Part shown: one piece after another, positions 17,879-26,908 of the stretch
How positions within the stretch are numbered: the stretch's first letter is position 1
How the letters are laid out: each line of letters starts with the position of its first letter
NCBI RefSeq assembly: GCF_003852525.1
Contig: NZ_QAJL01000002.1
Span: forward strand, 314,970-378,969
DNA from: Pedobacter sp. KBW06
GTDB taxonomy: Bacteria; Bacteroidota; Bacteroidia; Sphingobacteriales; Sphingobacteriaceae
Length of the DNA stretch: 64,000 bases
Direction of reading: 5' to 3'
The notes under the pieces: generated by a model
The model's input: only the letters and a program-made list of their open reading frames with translations
The model's database searches: none
What the model was told of the DNA's origin: nothing
Program-made: the position numbers and the translations under genes

Positions 17879-20179
17879 CTATTTAATTTTATACAATACC
17901 TCATCCAGCTGGGCCACCAGATCATCCGCATTCTCTTTGGAGAATACCAAAGGCGGTTTGATCTTGATCACATTGTGCAAAGGCCCGTCTGTGCTTAACA
18001 AAAATCCACGGTTTCTCATCTCTTCCACAATCCGGTCGATCTCAGGAACGGCAGGCTCCAGCGTTTCGTGATTTCTCACCAGCTCTACCCCTACAAAAAG
18101 GCCATGGCCCCGAACCTCCCCAATCAGCGGGTGTTTTTCCATCAGCTCTGTCAGCCCTACCATCAGGTGATTTCCTGTTTCCAGGGCCTGTTTTTGCAGC
18201 TCCTCTTCCTGTATGACCTTCATCACTGCAATCCCTGTTTCCATAGAAACCGGATTCCCTCCAAAAGTATTGAAATATTCCATTCCGTTGTTAAAAGAAG
18301 CAGCAATTTCGGCAGTTACCACTACCGCAGCCATAGGATGCCCGTTTCCGATCGGTTTACCCAGGACTACAATGTCGGGAATCACGCCCTGCAGTTCAAA
18401 TCCCCAGAAATGATCTCCGATTCGTCCAAAGCCAACCTGTACTTCATCTGCAATGCAAAGTCCGCCGGCAGCCCTGACATGGCGGTATACTTCTTTCAGG
18501 TAATCCGGAGGTAAAGGGATCTGCCCGCCTACACCAAGCAGGGTCTCACAGATGAATGCAGCAACACCTTTATCTGATGTTTTAAGCGCCGTGATCAGGC
18601 GTTCTACGTCTGCGGCATACTTTGCACCCGCCTGTGCATCTCCATAGCGGTAAACGCCGCGGTACAGATCCGGATTCATGGCCTTGTGGATATAGGAGGC
18701 TTGTCCTCCCCCACCCGGCCCGTCGAACTTATAAGGACTCAGCTCCATGGCTACTGTAGAAGTACCATGATAGGCATGGTCCAGTACAATGACGTCTTTC
18801 TGGCGGGTAAAATGCCTGCTGATTCTGATGGCAAGGTCATTGGCTTCACTTCCAGAATTGGTAAAATAACAAACGCTCAAGGGTGCCGGCAAGCTATCGG
18901 TCAGTATTTTTGCATACTCCAGCAGGCTGTCGTGCAGATATCTGGTATTGGTATTTAATTTCGCAGCCTGTTGCTGGATTGCGCGTACCACGGTAGGATG
19001 GCAATGGCCAACATGGCTCACGTTATTGACGCAGTCAATAAAAGTATCGCCCTGATCATCGTACAGGTATTGAAATGCACCTTTAACGATTTTCAGAGGT
19101 GTTTTATAGCTGATGCTCAAATTGGCACCAATCCGCTCTTTTCTTGTTTTCAATAGTTGATCTAATTCCTCCACCGGCGGACTCACTTTTGAAAAACCAC
19201 AGGCGAGGTTAAACTCATTCTGTGCGAGAACAGGATTGATCTTCAGCAATTGATATAATAGTTTCCAGGCATCGTTTTCCGATACAAAATGGTGTGCATT
19301 ATCGCCCTGCGCTCTCTTGCTGGCAGACTGCGTGACACTTAAGCTCAATCTTGCCCCGATCAGGTAATATAAAACAGACAGTTCCTGTTCCGTTAAATTA
19401 TATTCCTGATGGTAGGCTTTTAATACCGTAACCGCTGCTTTAAGGGGTTCTTCCTGACGGAACATCACGTAAGTCAGCGTGATCGCAATGTTGTGAATCA
19501 GCTGGGTATTCGCAATGTCCCCGAAGTCGATGAAGCCGGTGATTTTATCTTCATTCGCGAGTACATTCAGGTCATGGGCATCGTTGTGAACCACTGCCGT
19601 TCTCAATTGATACATCAATGGAAGCACTTCCATCTCATATTGAAGCAGAAAATAAGCGGCAATCCTTCTCTTTTCATGATCTTTGATAAAGTGAAGGTTC
19701 GCTTTTGAAGCCAGGACATAGGCCAGGTCCCATTCATTATAACGATAGACGGCAGGGTGACTGAAGCTCCGTAGTGCCTGGTCCATTTTTGCCAGTGTGC
19801 TCCCAAGATCAGTTAACAGTCCGGTGCTCAATACTGGCAGCTCAGCAAGGAAGGTCCCTTCCAGAAAAGACAAAATCCTGATGCAGTAATGGTGTCCGTT
19901 TACTTCCGTTTTGGTGATGGCCTGTCCGTCCAGATTGAGTTTTAAAGTAGGTACTTTAGCAGCCAGCGGCGTTGCTGATAAAAACTGCAAGGCCTTCAGC
20001 TGGGCATCCAGGTAAGGTTCATCATAGGGAGCAGGGTTTACTTTACAGATCAACCGCAGCCCTTCTTTAGTGTTCAGCAGGAAATTTTGTTCTTCATAAC
20101 CGGCAATTTTCTTTACCTCAGCATCTAGCTTATAAAATGTGTTCAGGGTTTCTTTAAGGTCTTTCTCAGAAAGTATCAT
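17879..20179 (-). CDS. Bifunctional APH-type kinase / class III PLP phospho-lyase (hydroxylysine or ethanolamine type)
   Basis: 766 residues, two enzymes in one chain. Residues 1-330 are an aminoglycoside-phosphotransferase-fold kinase with the catalytic loop HNDAHDLN (198-205) and metal-binding DFG (218-220). Residues 340-766 are a class III aminotransferase-fold enzyme with NSGSEAND (441-448), DEVQVGFGR (Asp578 binds the PLP pyridine nitrogen) and PLP lysine Lys608 in [10 protein letters not shown]. The second half resembles the vertebrate ammonia phospho-lyases for phosphoethanolamine and 5-phosphohydroxy-lysine rather than true transaminases. The kinase half matches the hydroxylysine-kinase group. 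Likely reaction: 5-hydroxylysine to its phosphate, then to 2-aminoadipate semialdehyde, ammonia and phosphate. Ethanolamine is the alternative. The ATG lies inside the end of the GH63 gene (14-base overlap). Confidence 0.88.
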   Translation of the reverse strand: MILSEKDLKETLNTFYKLDAEVKKIAGYEEQNFLLNTKEGLRLICKVNPAPYDEPYLDAQLKALQFLSATPLAAKVPTLKLNLDGQAITKTEVNGHHYCIRILSFLEGTFLAELPVLSTGLLTDLGSTLAKMDQALRSFSHPAVYRYNEWDLAYVLASKANLHFIKDHEKRRIAAYFLLQYEMEVLPLMYQLRTAVVHNDAHDLNVLANEDKITGFIDFGDIANTQLIHNIAITLTYVMFRQEEPLKAAVTVLKAYHQEYNLTEQELSVLYYLIGARLSLSVTQSASKRAQGDNAHHFVSENDAWKLLYQLLKINPVLAQNEFNLACGFSKVSPPVEELDQLLKTRKERIGANLSISYKTPLKIVKGAFQYLYDDQGDTFIDCVNNVSHVGHCHPTVVRAIQQQAAKLNTNTRYLHDSLLEYAKILTDSLPAPLSVCYFTNSGSEANDLAIRISRHFTRQKDVIVLDHAYHGTSTVAMELSPYKFDGPGGGGQASYIHKAMNPDLYRGVYRYGDAQAGAKYAADVERLITALKTSDKGVAAFICETLLGVGGQIPLPPDYLKEVYRHVRAAGGLCIADEVQVGFGRIGDHFWGFELQGVIPDIVVLGKPIGNGHPMAAVVVTAEIAASFNNGMEYFNTFGGNPVSMETGIAVMKVIQEEELQKQALETGNHLMVGLTELMEKHPLIGEVRGHGLFVGVELVRNHETLEPAVPEIDRIVEEMRNRGFLLSTDGPLHNVIKIKPPLVFSKENADDLVAQLDEVLYKIK

Positions 20180-22163
20180 GTGTATTTTCTTTAAGTATAA
20201 TTAACAAGTGTGCTGCTGACCAGCTGAAATTCTTAGCATTTAATCCCTTACCGGTAAGGGGGTGGTAATTCTCGCGGATGGCTCCCTGTCCCTGAAGCCC
20301 TTCTGCATTTTTCAATAATTTATTCAAAAAGTAGTTTGCTTCTTCTTTTCTGCCATATCGCAGCAAAGCGGAATAGCCAAAGTAGAACTGATCCAGCCAG
20401 ACCGGACCTCTCCAATACCCCTTTAGCGGATCAAAACCCGGATGATCAGCTGCCAGTGTGGCAAGGGGAACGGACGTATCAAACTTATTTGTTTTTTTTA
20501 TCATTTTCAGCACGGAATTGAATTGTTGTTTGTCTGCCAAACCACACCATAAGGGAAGCCAGCCTTCAGGCCCATCCACATCAATCCATTGTCCTTCCAG
20601 ACTCTTATCGTAATAAAAGCCTTTGTCTTCCCGGAAGAAAGTCCGATTGATTTTTTGCTTTAAGGGGGCAAGCTGACTTTTCCATTCCTGACCTGCTTTA
20701 CTGTTTCCGATGACCAGGGCTATTTTTGCGAGATACCCTTTTTCGGCATACAGATAGGCATTCAGGTCTACAGATTCCTGGTTTAAAGACCATGCTGTCT
20801 CATTGTTTTTTAACAAGACTGCTTTGTCGAACCTAACGGCGTTGTCCATTCCACTTTCCCATGCTGCGGCGATACGCGTTCCATCTGTTGAGCCAAATTC
20901 GCAAAGCCCATTTTGGTTATGGTCCCGGTTTTTATACCACCATTCGTGGTACTTAACCAGCTTAGGATAGATCGTATTCAGAAAAGAACCATCTTTTGAC
21001 TGTTCATAGATTTTCCAGGCTGCCCATGCGGCAAGCGGAGGTTTGGTATCCCGCCAGTTGTTTTCCTTTTTATCCGTATAAATGCAATCGGCTACCATGC
21101 CATGTTCATCCTGGTAATCAAACATGGCCAGCATGTTTTCTTTTGCCAGTGCCGGATTAAAATAATTCAGGCCTACTGCCTGCTTCCAGCTGTCCCAACT
21201 CCAGAATCCATAAAACCCCTGGTAGTTCAGAGAAGGGAAAACGCCATCATGCAACAGGTCTTTTGATTTGCTTCTCCAATTGGTTTGCAGGGTTACTATT
21301 GACTTCACTGCGAGTTTTTGTTGCTCCACATTGCTCAGCTGTAGTCCGGGAGCATTGAAATAATCGTTCAGGTATTTATCCCAGCGCCTTTGGTTTGCAC
21401 GGAACTCCTTATTGAAATTCAACGCTGTTCCTGTTGCGGCTGGTTCTTCTGCCGCATTCAGGTAATAACTCTGGGTCTGTCCGATACTAAAATGCGCATT
21501 TGGCTGAATCCTAATTTCTTCCAGATCTGCCTGATACCCATTACCAGAAACCTGAATATTCATTTTATGCGGACTGTTGAACTGTTGAATAAAGCGGTGT
21601 TCATTGTCTTTAAACCTGATGTCGATCCCCTTATCTCCTTTTTTAATCTGAGCATTGGTTAGCAAGCTTTCCCCTGTCCAGGACAGTTGTAATTTCCGTT
21701 CCTTTCCAGCCAGGTTATACACCCTGGTATTGATCACCGCAGATCTGTTACTCACGAAGATCAATTGCAGTTCTACCTTCAGGTCATTGATCCGCATTTC
21801 CTGACTAAGTAAGCCAGGATAATATTTAAGCACTGTTTTAGCACCGGAAAGGTCTATTACTTTTCCGGCTTCTTTGACTTGAAGTTTCGATATGGTATTG
21901 CCCAGCCACTCTCCTTTAAGGTCCATCAGAAGCGGGCCGATAAAGGCGCCATAATCCTTTGCAGAAGCAGGTTGGGTATAGGCATGCCATGCCCCCAGGT
22001 CGGAAAAGACATTCGTTTCAATTTTCTCCGGATTACTGACTTCAAAGCCCATTGCCAGTACATCCGGAAAATCTGTACGGGCCACATCCGAATTTTTCGT
22101 CTCGTTTAGGCTCGCCAACAGGACAAAACCACATAAACAGCAACTGCGTATAAAAGACATCAT
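20166..22163 (-). CDS. GH63-family alpha-glucosidase, exported
   Basis: 665 residues with a hydrophobic export signal (SFIRSCCLCGFVLLASLNE). An N-terminal beta-sandwich (about 30-270) is followed by an (alpha/alpha)6 barrel. GH63 signatures: GFWSWDSWKQAVG with proposed general acid Asp324, ESGMDN (437-441), YWRGPVWLDQFYFGYSAL (583-600) and RENYHPLTGKG with proposed base Glu631. Family members remove terminal alpha-linked glucose by inversion. From memory, the E. coli homologue YgjK binds Glc-alpha1,2-Gal. The start codon shares one base with the GH2 stop (TAATG), and the 3' end overlaps the next gene by 14 bases, so translation is coupled on both sides. Confidence 0.88.
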   Translation of the reverse strand: MMSFIRSCCLCGFVLLASLNETKNSDVARTDFPDVLAMGFEVSNPEKIETNVFSDLGAWHAYTQPASAKDYGAFIGPLLMDLKGEWLGNTISKLQVKEAGKVIDLSGAKTVLKYYPGLLSQEMRINDLKVELQLIFVSNRSAVINTRVYNLAGKERKLQLSWTGESLLTNAQIKKGDKGIDIRFKDNEHRFIQQFNSPHKMNIQVSGNGYQADLEEIRIQPNAHFSIGQTQSYYLNAAEEPAATGTALNFNKEFRANQRRWDKYLNDYFNAPGLQLSNVEQQKLAVKSIVTLQTNWRSKSKDLLHDGVFPSLNYQGFYGFWSWDSWKQAVGLNYFNPALAKENMLAMFDYQDEHGMVADCIYTDKKENNWRDTKPPLAAWAAWKIYEQSKDGSFLNTIYPKLVKYHEWWYKNRDHNQNGLCEFGSTDGTRIAAAWESGMDNAVRFDKAVLLKNNETAWSLNQESVDLNAYLYAEKGYLAKIALVIGNSKAGQEWKSQLAPLKQKINRTFFREDKGFYYDKSLEGQWIDVDGPEGWLPLWCGLADKQQFNSVLKMIKKTNKFDTSVPLATLAADHPGFDPLKGYWRGPVWLDQFYFGYSALLRYGRKEEANYFLNKLLKNAEGLQGQGAIRENYHPLTGKGLNAKNFSWSAAHLLIILKENTHDTF

Positions 22164-25100
22164 TATTTATTGTTTTTGATTTCGCCGGTCTCGTTAAAAA
22201 CCGGGCGAAGCGTGAAAGAATAAGTATAATCACGGTAAGGCAACCGGTATTGCGGATGCGCCTCGGCACCCCAGCTGTTATCCCCACCTACACCTGTTTG
22301 TTTGGCATCGATGTTCCACCAGATGAGCGGTTCATTTGTCATCGATCCGCCATGTACATTCAGCTTTGCGTCTTTATCAAAATCGAGGTGTTTCATGTCA
22401 AAATGCAAGACTCCTGCGCTAATTTCAGGAGCACCCGCTGCGGAAAGCCCTATTCCCTGATGATTAGCCAAGGTCATCCACCTCACTCCTGTGCGGTAAC
22501 CACTTTCCTGTGCCCTTGGATAAGGATGGAAAAGGGAATCTGCCCGCATGCGGTAAAGGTCGATATGTGCTGCATAATTGCGGTCTGCATAATTGTCAAA
22601 AGGTCCTCTGCCAAACCAGCTCACCTGATCAAATTCAGTGTTCAGGATTACCCTCATGCCTATTCTGGGAATCTCAGGCAAGCTAAGCTCACCTGCTTTA
22701 AACTGATAATTCACGTTGATGCTGCCATCTCCTTTGATGGTATATTCGGTGGTGATGCTCAGTTTCAGTTTTGGAAGGGTATGAACTGTCTTTAGCATCC
22801 GGCTTTCTTTTGAAAGTTGTTTATTTTCAAAAGCACTCAGTTCTGCCTGATCGAAGGCGTTTTGCCAGACTTTAGACCTGATCTGCATGCTGTTTCCAAT
22901 GTCGTTATCTGTTGCTGCCCTCCAGAAATGGGGAACCAGGGCCGCTTTGATCAACTCTTTGCCAGCAATCACATAACTCTCCAGTAATCCTGTTTTTTTA
23001 TTGAATCCGATGTTTACCGCATCGGTATAAAAATGAAGGGTTTCTGCAGTTTCTTTGGTTTTCAATTCTTTGATATTCGCTATGGAGATCACCTCAACCG
23101 CTTTTAAAGGCAATAGAAACTGTGCTTTTGCCAGCTTAAATCCTGCAGGCAGCAATTCCGTTGCCTTTTTACTAAAGACTTCAAAGCTGATCAGGTATTC
23201 CAGTCCGCCTTTAAGTTCAAAGGCCGGGATTTTAAGGCTGATTTCTTTTGCAGACTGCGGGGCAAGGGAAAGGTGTGCTATCGTCCCGGAAGCAACAACC
23301 GTTCCTCCTCCTTTAATGTACCATTTGAAATCATAATCTTCCAGATTGCTAAAATCAAACCTGTTCCTGATGTTAAACACATAACGCTGGAGGTCTACGG
23401 CTTCGAAGTTTACATTCTGATATACTTTTTGCAGCTCATAAGCCTGGGGATGCCAGGAACGGTCTGCGGCAACCAGTCCGTCTGCACAGAAACTCGTATC
23501 ACTCGTAAGCCCTACAGTTCCCATATCCCGGCCATAAGCCCAGATGTTATTTCCTTTCTCATCTTTTTTACTAAAAGTCTGATCAGAGAAATCCCAGATG
23601 AAACCACCCTGCAACTGTTCGTGTTTATAGATCAGTTCCCAGTCGTCCTGTAAGTTTCCTCCGCTATTGCCCATCATATGGGCATATTCGCATTGGATCA
23701 AAGGCCTCTTTTTCCAGGTCTTTACGTAGTTTTCCATTACAGTGATGGATTTATACATTGGACAGAAAATGTCTGAATACCTTTCCTCTTTGGTCGCCTC
23801 ATACTGAACAGGGCGGGAGGTATCTCTCGCTTTCAGCCAATCGTATCCGGCCATCAGGTTTTCCCCGAAACCACTTTCATTTCCCAAAGACCAGGTGATG
23901 ATGCTGGTAAAATTCTTATCTCTTTCAAACATCCTGCGGATCCGGTCCAGGTACGCGGCTTTCCATTCGGGTTTATCGGATAAGGTTTTCAAAGGTGTGA
24001 AGCTCATGCCATCACATTCGATATTTGCTTCGTCTACCACATAGAGGCCATACTGATCGCACAAAGCATACCATCGCTCTGTATTGGGATAATGACTTGC
24101 CCTTACCGCATTGATGTTGAGTTCTTTCATCACCCTGATGTCATTGATCATCCCCTCTTCGGTCACGATCTTTCCATTGATCCTGTCGTGCTCATGGCGG
24201 TTCACCCCTTTGATCTTGATCGCTTTTCCATTGACCAGGAAAAGTCCGTTTTTAATTTCTACAGACCTGAACCCTATGTGATGACGGATGATTTCTACCG
24301 GTTTTCCTTTCTGATCCAGGTGGCTGATTTGCAGGACATACAAATTGGGATGTTCGGCATTCCAGGTTTTTATCTCCTTAAAAGTCGTGTTGAAGTTTAA
24401 GGTCGCATTGATATCTTTTTGTGTTTTATAAAGTAGTACGGAAGGGTTTTTCGGATCAAAGACTTTTAGTTCTACCGTTCCCTTATCCGCCTTTTCCGGT
24501 ACTTTGTTGAAAGCAAGGTTCAGATTAAACTTTCCGTTTTTATAGCTTTCGTCCAGCGTTGCCTTCAGTTCAAAGTCAGATACATGAAATTTTGGTCTAG
24601 CGATCAGAAAAACGCTTCTTTCTATACCACTCAGCTTCCACATGTCCTGTCCTTCCAGGTAAGTGGCATCACTGAACCGGAACACCTGCAAAGAAATCGT
24701 GTTCTTTCCTTTTTTCAGGAATTTGGTAATGTCGAATTCGGTGGGTGTTTTACTGTCTTTGCTAAAACCAATGTACGCTCCGTTAATCCAGAGGTAAAAG
24801 AAAGAATTTACAGCTCCAAGGTGAACGAAGACCTGTTTTCCATCCCAGTTGGGATCAATTGTAAATTCCCTCTGGTACTGCCCTACCGGATTATCGTCCT
24901 TAGGTACAAATGGTGGTGTAGCAGGGATTGGGTATTCTACATCGGTAAATATAAATTTAGCATAGCCCTGTGTTTGCCAGTGACCAGGTACCTTAATTGT
25001 GCCCCAATCTTTGGTTTCTGTCGGGTTTTTATAAAAAGTATGGGACCTTTCGGAAGGGTTCTTCAGGAGCTTAAACTTCCAGATCCCATCCAAAGATTTC

Positions 25101-25288
25101 AGGAAAGGGCTCGATTGCTGAGCCAGTGCCTTTTGATCCGGATAAGGGATAAACCAGGCATGAGGTTTAACTGCATTCTGAGAAGGAATTAAAGGGTTTT
25201 CCCAGTCTGCCGGAGCCTGGGCAATCACTGAACCTGCAAAACCCAGGCAGAGCATTAAACAAAAAAAATAGGGTTTGATTAGATTCAT
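22163..25288 (-). CDS. GH2 beta-galactosidase (LacZ type), secreted
   Basis: 1041 residues from the ATG at 25288; a TTG two codons earlier is also in frame. Signal peptide MNLIKPYFFCLMLCLGFAGSVIAQ. Layout: jelly-roll domain with PHAWFIPY and GIWKFKL, immunoglobulin-like domain, TIM barrel with RASHYPNTERWYALCDQYG, acid/base Glu471 in SLGNESG and nucleophile Glu534 in QCEYAHMMGNS, then the C-terminal beta-galactosidase small-chain domain with WFGRGPFDNYADR. It cleaves terminal beta-galactose in the periplasm or at the surface. It is 80 bases downstream of SusD, with a hairpin in between, and shares a base with the GH63 gene. Confidence 0.95.
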   Translation of the reverse strand: MNLIKPYFFCLMLCLGFAGSVIAQAPADWENPLIPSQNAVKPHAWFIPYPDQKALAQQSSPFLKSLDGIWKFKLLKNPSERSHTFYKNPTETKDWGTIKVPGHWQTQGYAKFIFTDVEYPIPATPPFVPKDDNPVGQYQREFTIDPNWDGKQVFVHLGAVNSFFYLWINGAYIGFSKDSKTPTEFDITKFLKKGKNTISLQVFRFSDATYLEGQDMWKLSGIERSVFLIARPKFHVSDFELKATLDESYKNGKFNLNLAFNKVPEKADKGTVELKVFDPKNPSVLLYKTQKDINATLNFNTTFKEIKTWNAEHPNLYVLQISHLDQKGKPVEIIRHHIGFRSVEIKNGLFLVNGKAIKIKGVNRHEHDRINGKIVTEEGMINDIRVMKELNINAVRASHYPNTERWYALCDQYGLYVVDEANIECDGMSFTPLKTLSDKPEWKAAYLDRIRRMFERDKNFTSIITWSLGNESGFGENLMAGYDWLKARDTSRPVQYEATKEERYSDIFCPMYKSITVMENYVKTWKKRPLIQCEYAHMMGNSGGNLQDDWELIYKHEQLQGGFIWDFSDQTFSKKDEKGNNIWAYGRDMGTVGLTSDTSFCADGLVAADRSWHPQAYELQKVYQNVNFEAVDLQRYVFNIRNRFDFSNLEDYDFKWYIKGGGTVVASGTIAHLSLAPQSAKEISLKIPAFELKGGLEYLISFEVFSKKATELLPAGFKLAKAQFLLPLKAVEVISIANIKELKTKETAETLHFYTDAVNIGFNKKTGLLESYVIAGKELIKAALVPHFWRAATDNDIGNSMQIRSKVWQNAFDQAELSAFENKQLSKESRMLKTVHTLPKLKLSITTEYTIKGDGSINVNYQFKAGELSLPEIPRIGMRVILNTEFDQVSWFGRGPFDNYADRNYAAHIDLYRMRADSLFHPYPRAQESGYRTGVRWMTLANHQGIGLSAAGAPEISAGVLHFDMKHLDFDKDAKLNVHGGSMTNEPLIWWNIDAKQTGVGGDNSWGAEAHPQYRLPYRDYTYSFTLRPVFNETGEIKNNK

Positions 25289-25305
25289 GGACAAGGAAAT
25301 AAGGC

Positions 25306-25335
25306 ATCGTCATGCAGGCATTGCTGCATGACGAT
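25306..25335. terminator. Perfect 12-bp hairpin between susD and GH2 (candidate attenuator)
   Basis: ATCGTCATGCAG (25306-25317) and CTGCATGACGAT (25324-25335) are exact inverted repeats around a six-base loop. On the minus strand a mixed T-rich stretch, but no pure T-run, follows. The GH2 ATG is 18 bases away. It probably lowers or shapes expression of the enzymes relative to SusCD, or stabilises the upstream mRNA. Confidence 0.55.
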
Positions 25336-25367
25336 TGTGTTAAATAATCAGAGCGCTCGTGGTTCCA

Positions 25368-26888
25368 TTATGGTGTTGATGGGTTATTGGTTGTTTCTTT
25401 CAGTGGCGTTGGATAAAAAGCTTTATCCGCACTGAACTTTCTACCCGCGGCCTGCATCTTTTGTGCAAGCAAGCCCCATCTCCTCAGGTCGTAGAAGCGA
25501 CTTCCTTCCAGTGTAAACTCCATTACACGCTCATGGATGATCTGTTCAAAGACAGGTGCTTTACCGCTCAGGCTAACCCCAGGTAAGCCTGCCCTGCCCC
25601 GAACCTTATTGATCCAGGTTACTGCATCTCCTGATTTCTGCTGCTCATTTAAAACTTCTGCATACATTAATAAAACATCCGCATAACGCATTAAAGGCAC
25701 ATTGATCGCATTTGAAAAACCGATGCGGTCAGGTCCGGCAGGAATCCATTTCCGGAAAGCAATCGTTTTTGCAGTCGCGCCGAAAATTTCATTGTAGGTA
25801 CTTCCGTATACCCTTGGAGTGGTGGTATCGTTAAAATAGGCATCATTAAAATACATGGTTTGATATACCCTGACATCGTAATTGCCATTGGCAATCTTGC
25901 CTTCTTTCAACATCTCGGTCAACAGTGCCGGGGTACCATAAATCTCTCCATAGCCCCCCAGTTCTGAAGCCGCCACCCAATCACTTAAATAAGATCTGTA
26001 TACTGCCCCGCTGCTTGCATCCGAAGTTTGCTGCAGTTCAAAGATCGATTCTGTACTGTTTTTTGTCGTACCGTTAAACATGCCCAGGAAATTATTATCC
26101 AGCTGATACTCGTTGGAAAGAATGACTTTTTCCAACCATTTTGCGGCTTCGGTATAATAGGTGGCGGCATTCGCCTGGTCGTCACTTACCCGGTATAAGT
26201 TTACTTTTCCAAGGTAGGCCTGGGCCGCCCCTTTTGTTACACGTCCTAATTCAGTTGCCGGACGTGCAGACCTCAATGGCAGATCCGGTTCTGCTTCCTG
26301 AAGGTCTTTAAGGATAAAGCCATAGACCTCTGCTCTTTCAGAAAAGCCTTTGGAAAGGTCGGCTTCAGAGGTAGGTACTTTATCCCTGATGATGACCTTA
26401 CTGTAATTGGTCAGGAGCTTAAAGTGATAGTATGCCCTCAGGAATTTCGCTTCTGCAAGGATCTGCTTTCTACCCGCATCATCAATTGCAGCAGCACTCA
26501 TCTTGCCTACATTTTCCAGCACCTGGTTCGCGAAGTTGATGCCCCGGTAATTCTCTCTCCAGAGCAGGTCAACCGCATAGTTTCCGGAGGTAAATTCAAA
26601 ATTATAATGTTCCGTCCACCATGGATAATTGAATGCATCGGCACCGGGAACAACGTAATCTTCCCGGTAAAATTCTCTCACCGAGCGTGCTTCTACGTAA
26701 TTGTCCCAGCCCACAAAGCCTTCCAGCTGGGAATAGGCTGCCGACAATCCGGATAATGCCCGGTCTTTATTAATCCAAAAGTTATCTACGGTAAGCTGAT
26801 CCGGTACACTTTGTTCCAGCTCAGACTTTTTACAGCCCATTACTGCCATTAGCAGGAACAAGCCTATATATAGTTTATTCGTTTTCAT
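25368..26888 (-). CDS. SusD/RagB-family lipoprotein (PUL B)
   Basis: 506 residues from ATG 26888; the frame is open upstream to 26939, but MKTNKLYIGLFLLMAVMGCKK is the lipoprotein signal (lipobox VMGC). SusD hallmarks: AEAKFLRAYYHFKLLTNYS near 150 and the C-terminal block ERVMEFTLEGSRFYDLRRWG. It is the surface ligand-binding partner of the SusC encoded 20 bases upstream. If the downstream enzymes reflect the cargo, the ligand would be a glucosyl-galactosyl-hydroxylysine peptide, but sequence alone does not show this. Confidence 0.95.
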   Translation of the reverse strand: MKTNKLYIGLFLLMAVMGCKKSELEQSVPDQLTVDNFWINKDRALSGLSAAYSQLEGFVGWDNYVEARSVREFYREDYVVPGADAFNYPWWTEHYNFEFTSGNYAVDLLWRENYRGINFANQVLENVGKMSAAAIDDAGRKQILAEAKFLRAYYHFKLLTNYSKVIIRDKVPTSEADLSKGFSERAEVYGFILKDLQEAEPDLPLRSARPATELGRVTKGAAQAYLGKVNLYRVSDDQANAATYYTEAAKWLEKVILSNEYQLDNNFLGMFNGTTKNSTESIFELQQTSDASSGAVYRSYLSDWVAASELGGYGEIYGTPALLTEMLKEGKIANGNYDVRVYQTMYFNDAYFNDTTTPRVYGSTYNEIFGATAKTIAFRKWIPAGPDRIGFSNAINVPLMRYADVLLMYAEVLNEQQKSGDAVTWINKVRGRAGLPGVSLSGKAPVFEQIIHERVMEFTLEGSRFYDLRRWGLLAQKMQAAGRKFSADKAFYPTPLKETTNNPSTP

Positions 26889-26908
26889 TCTTCGTTTTTT
26901 TATGGTGA

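Noticed and set aside
17879..20179. Ordinary 4-aminobutyrate or acetylornithine aminotransferase
   Set aside because: The GDHFWGFE and [10 protein letters not shown] segments and the fused kinase fit the phospho-lyase subgroup better than transaminases.
25306..25335. Full terminator ending the PUL B operon after susD
   Set aside because: No pure T-run follows and GH2 lies close downstream without a visible promoter of its own, so partial termination or RNA stabilisation is more likely.
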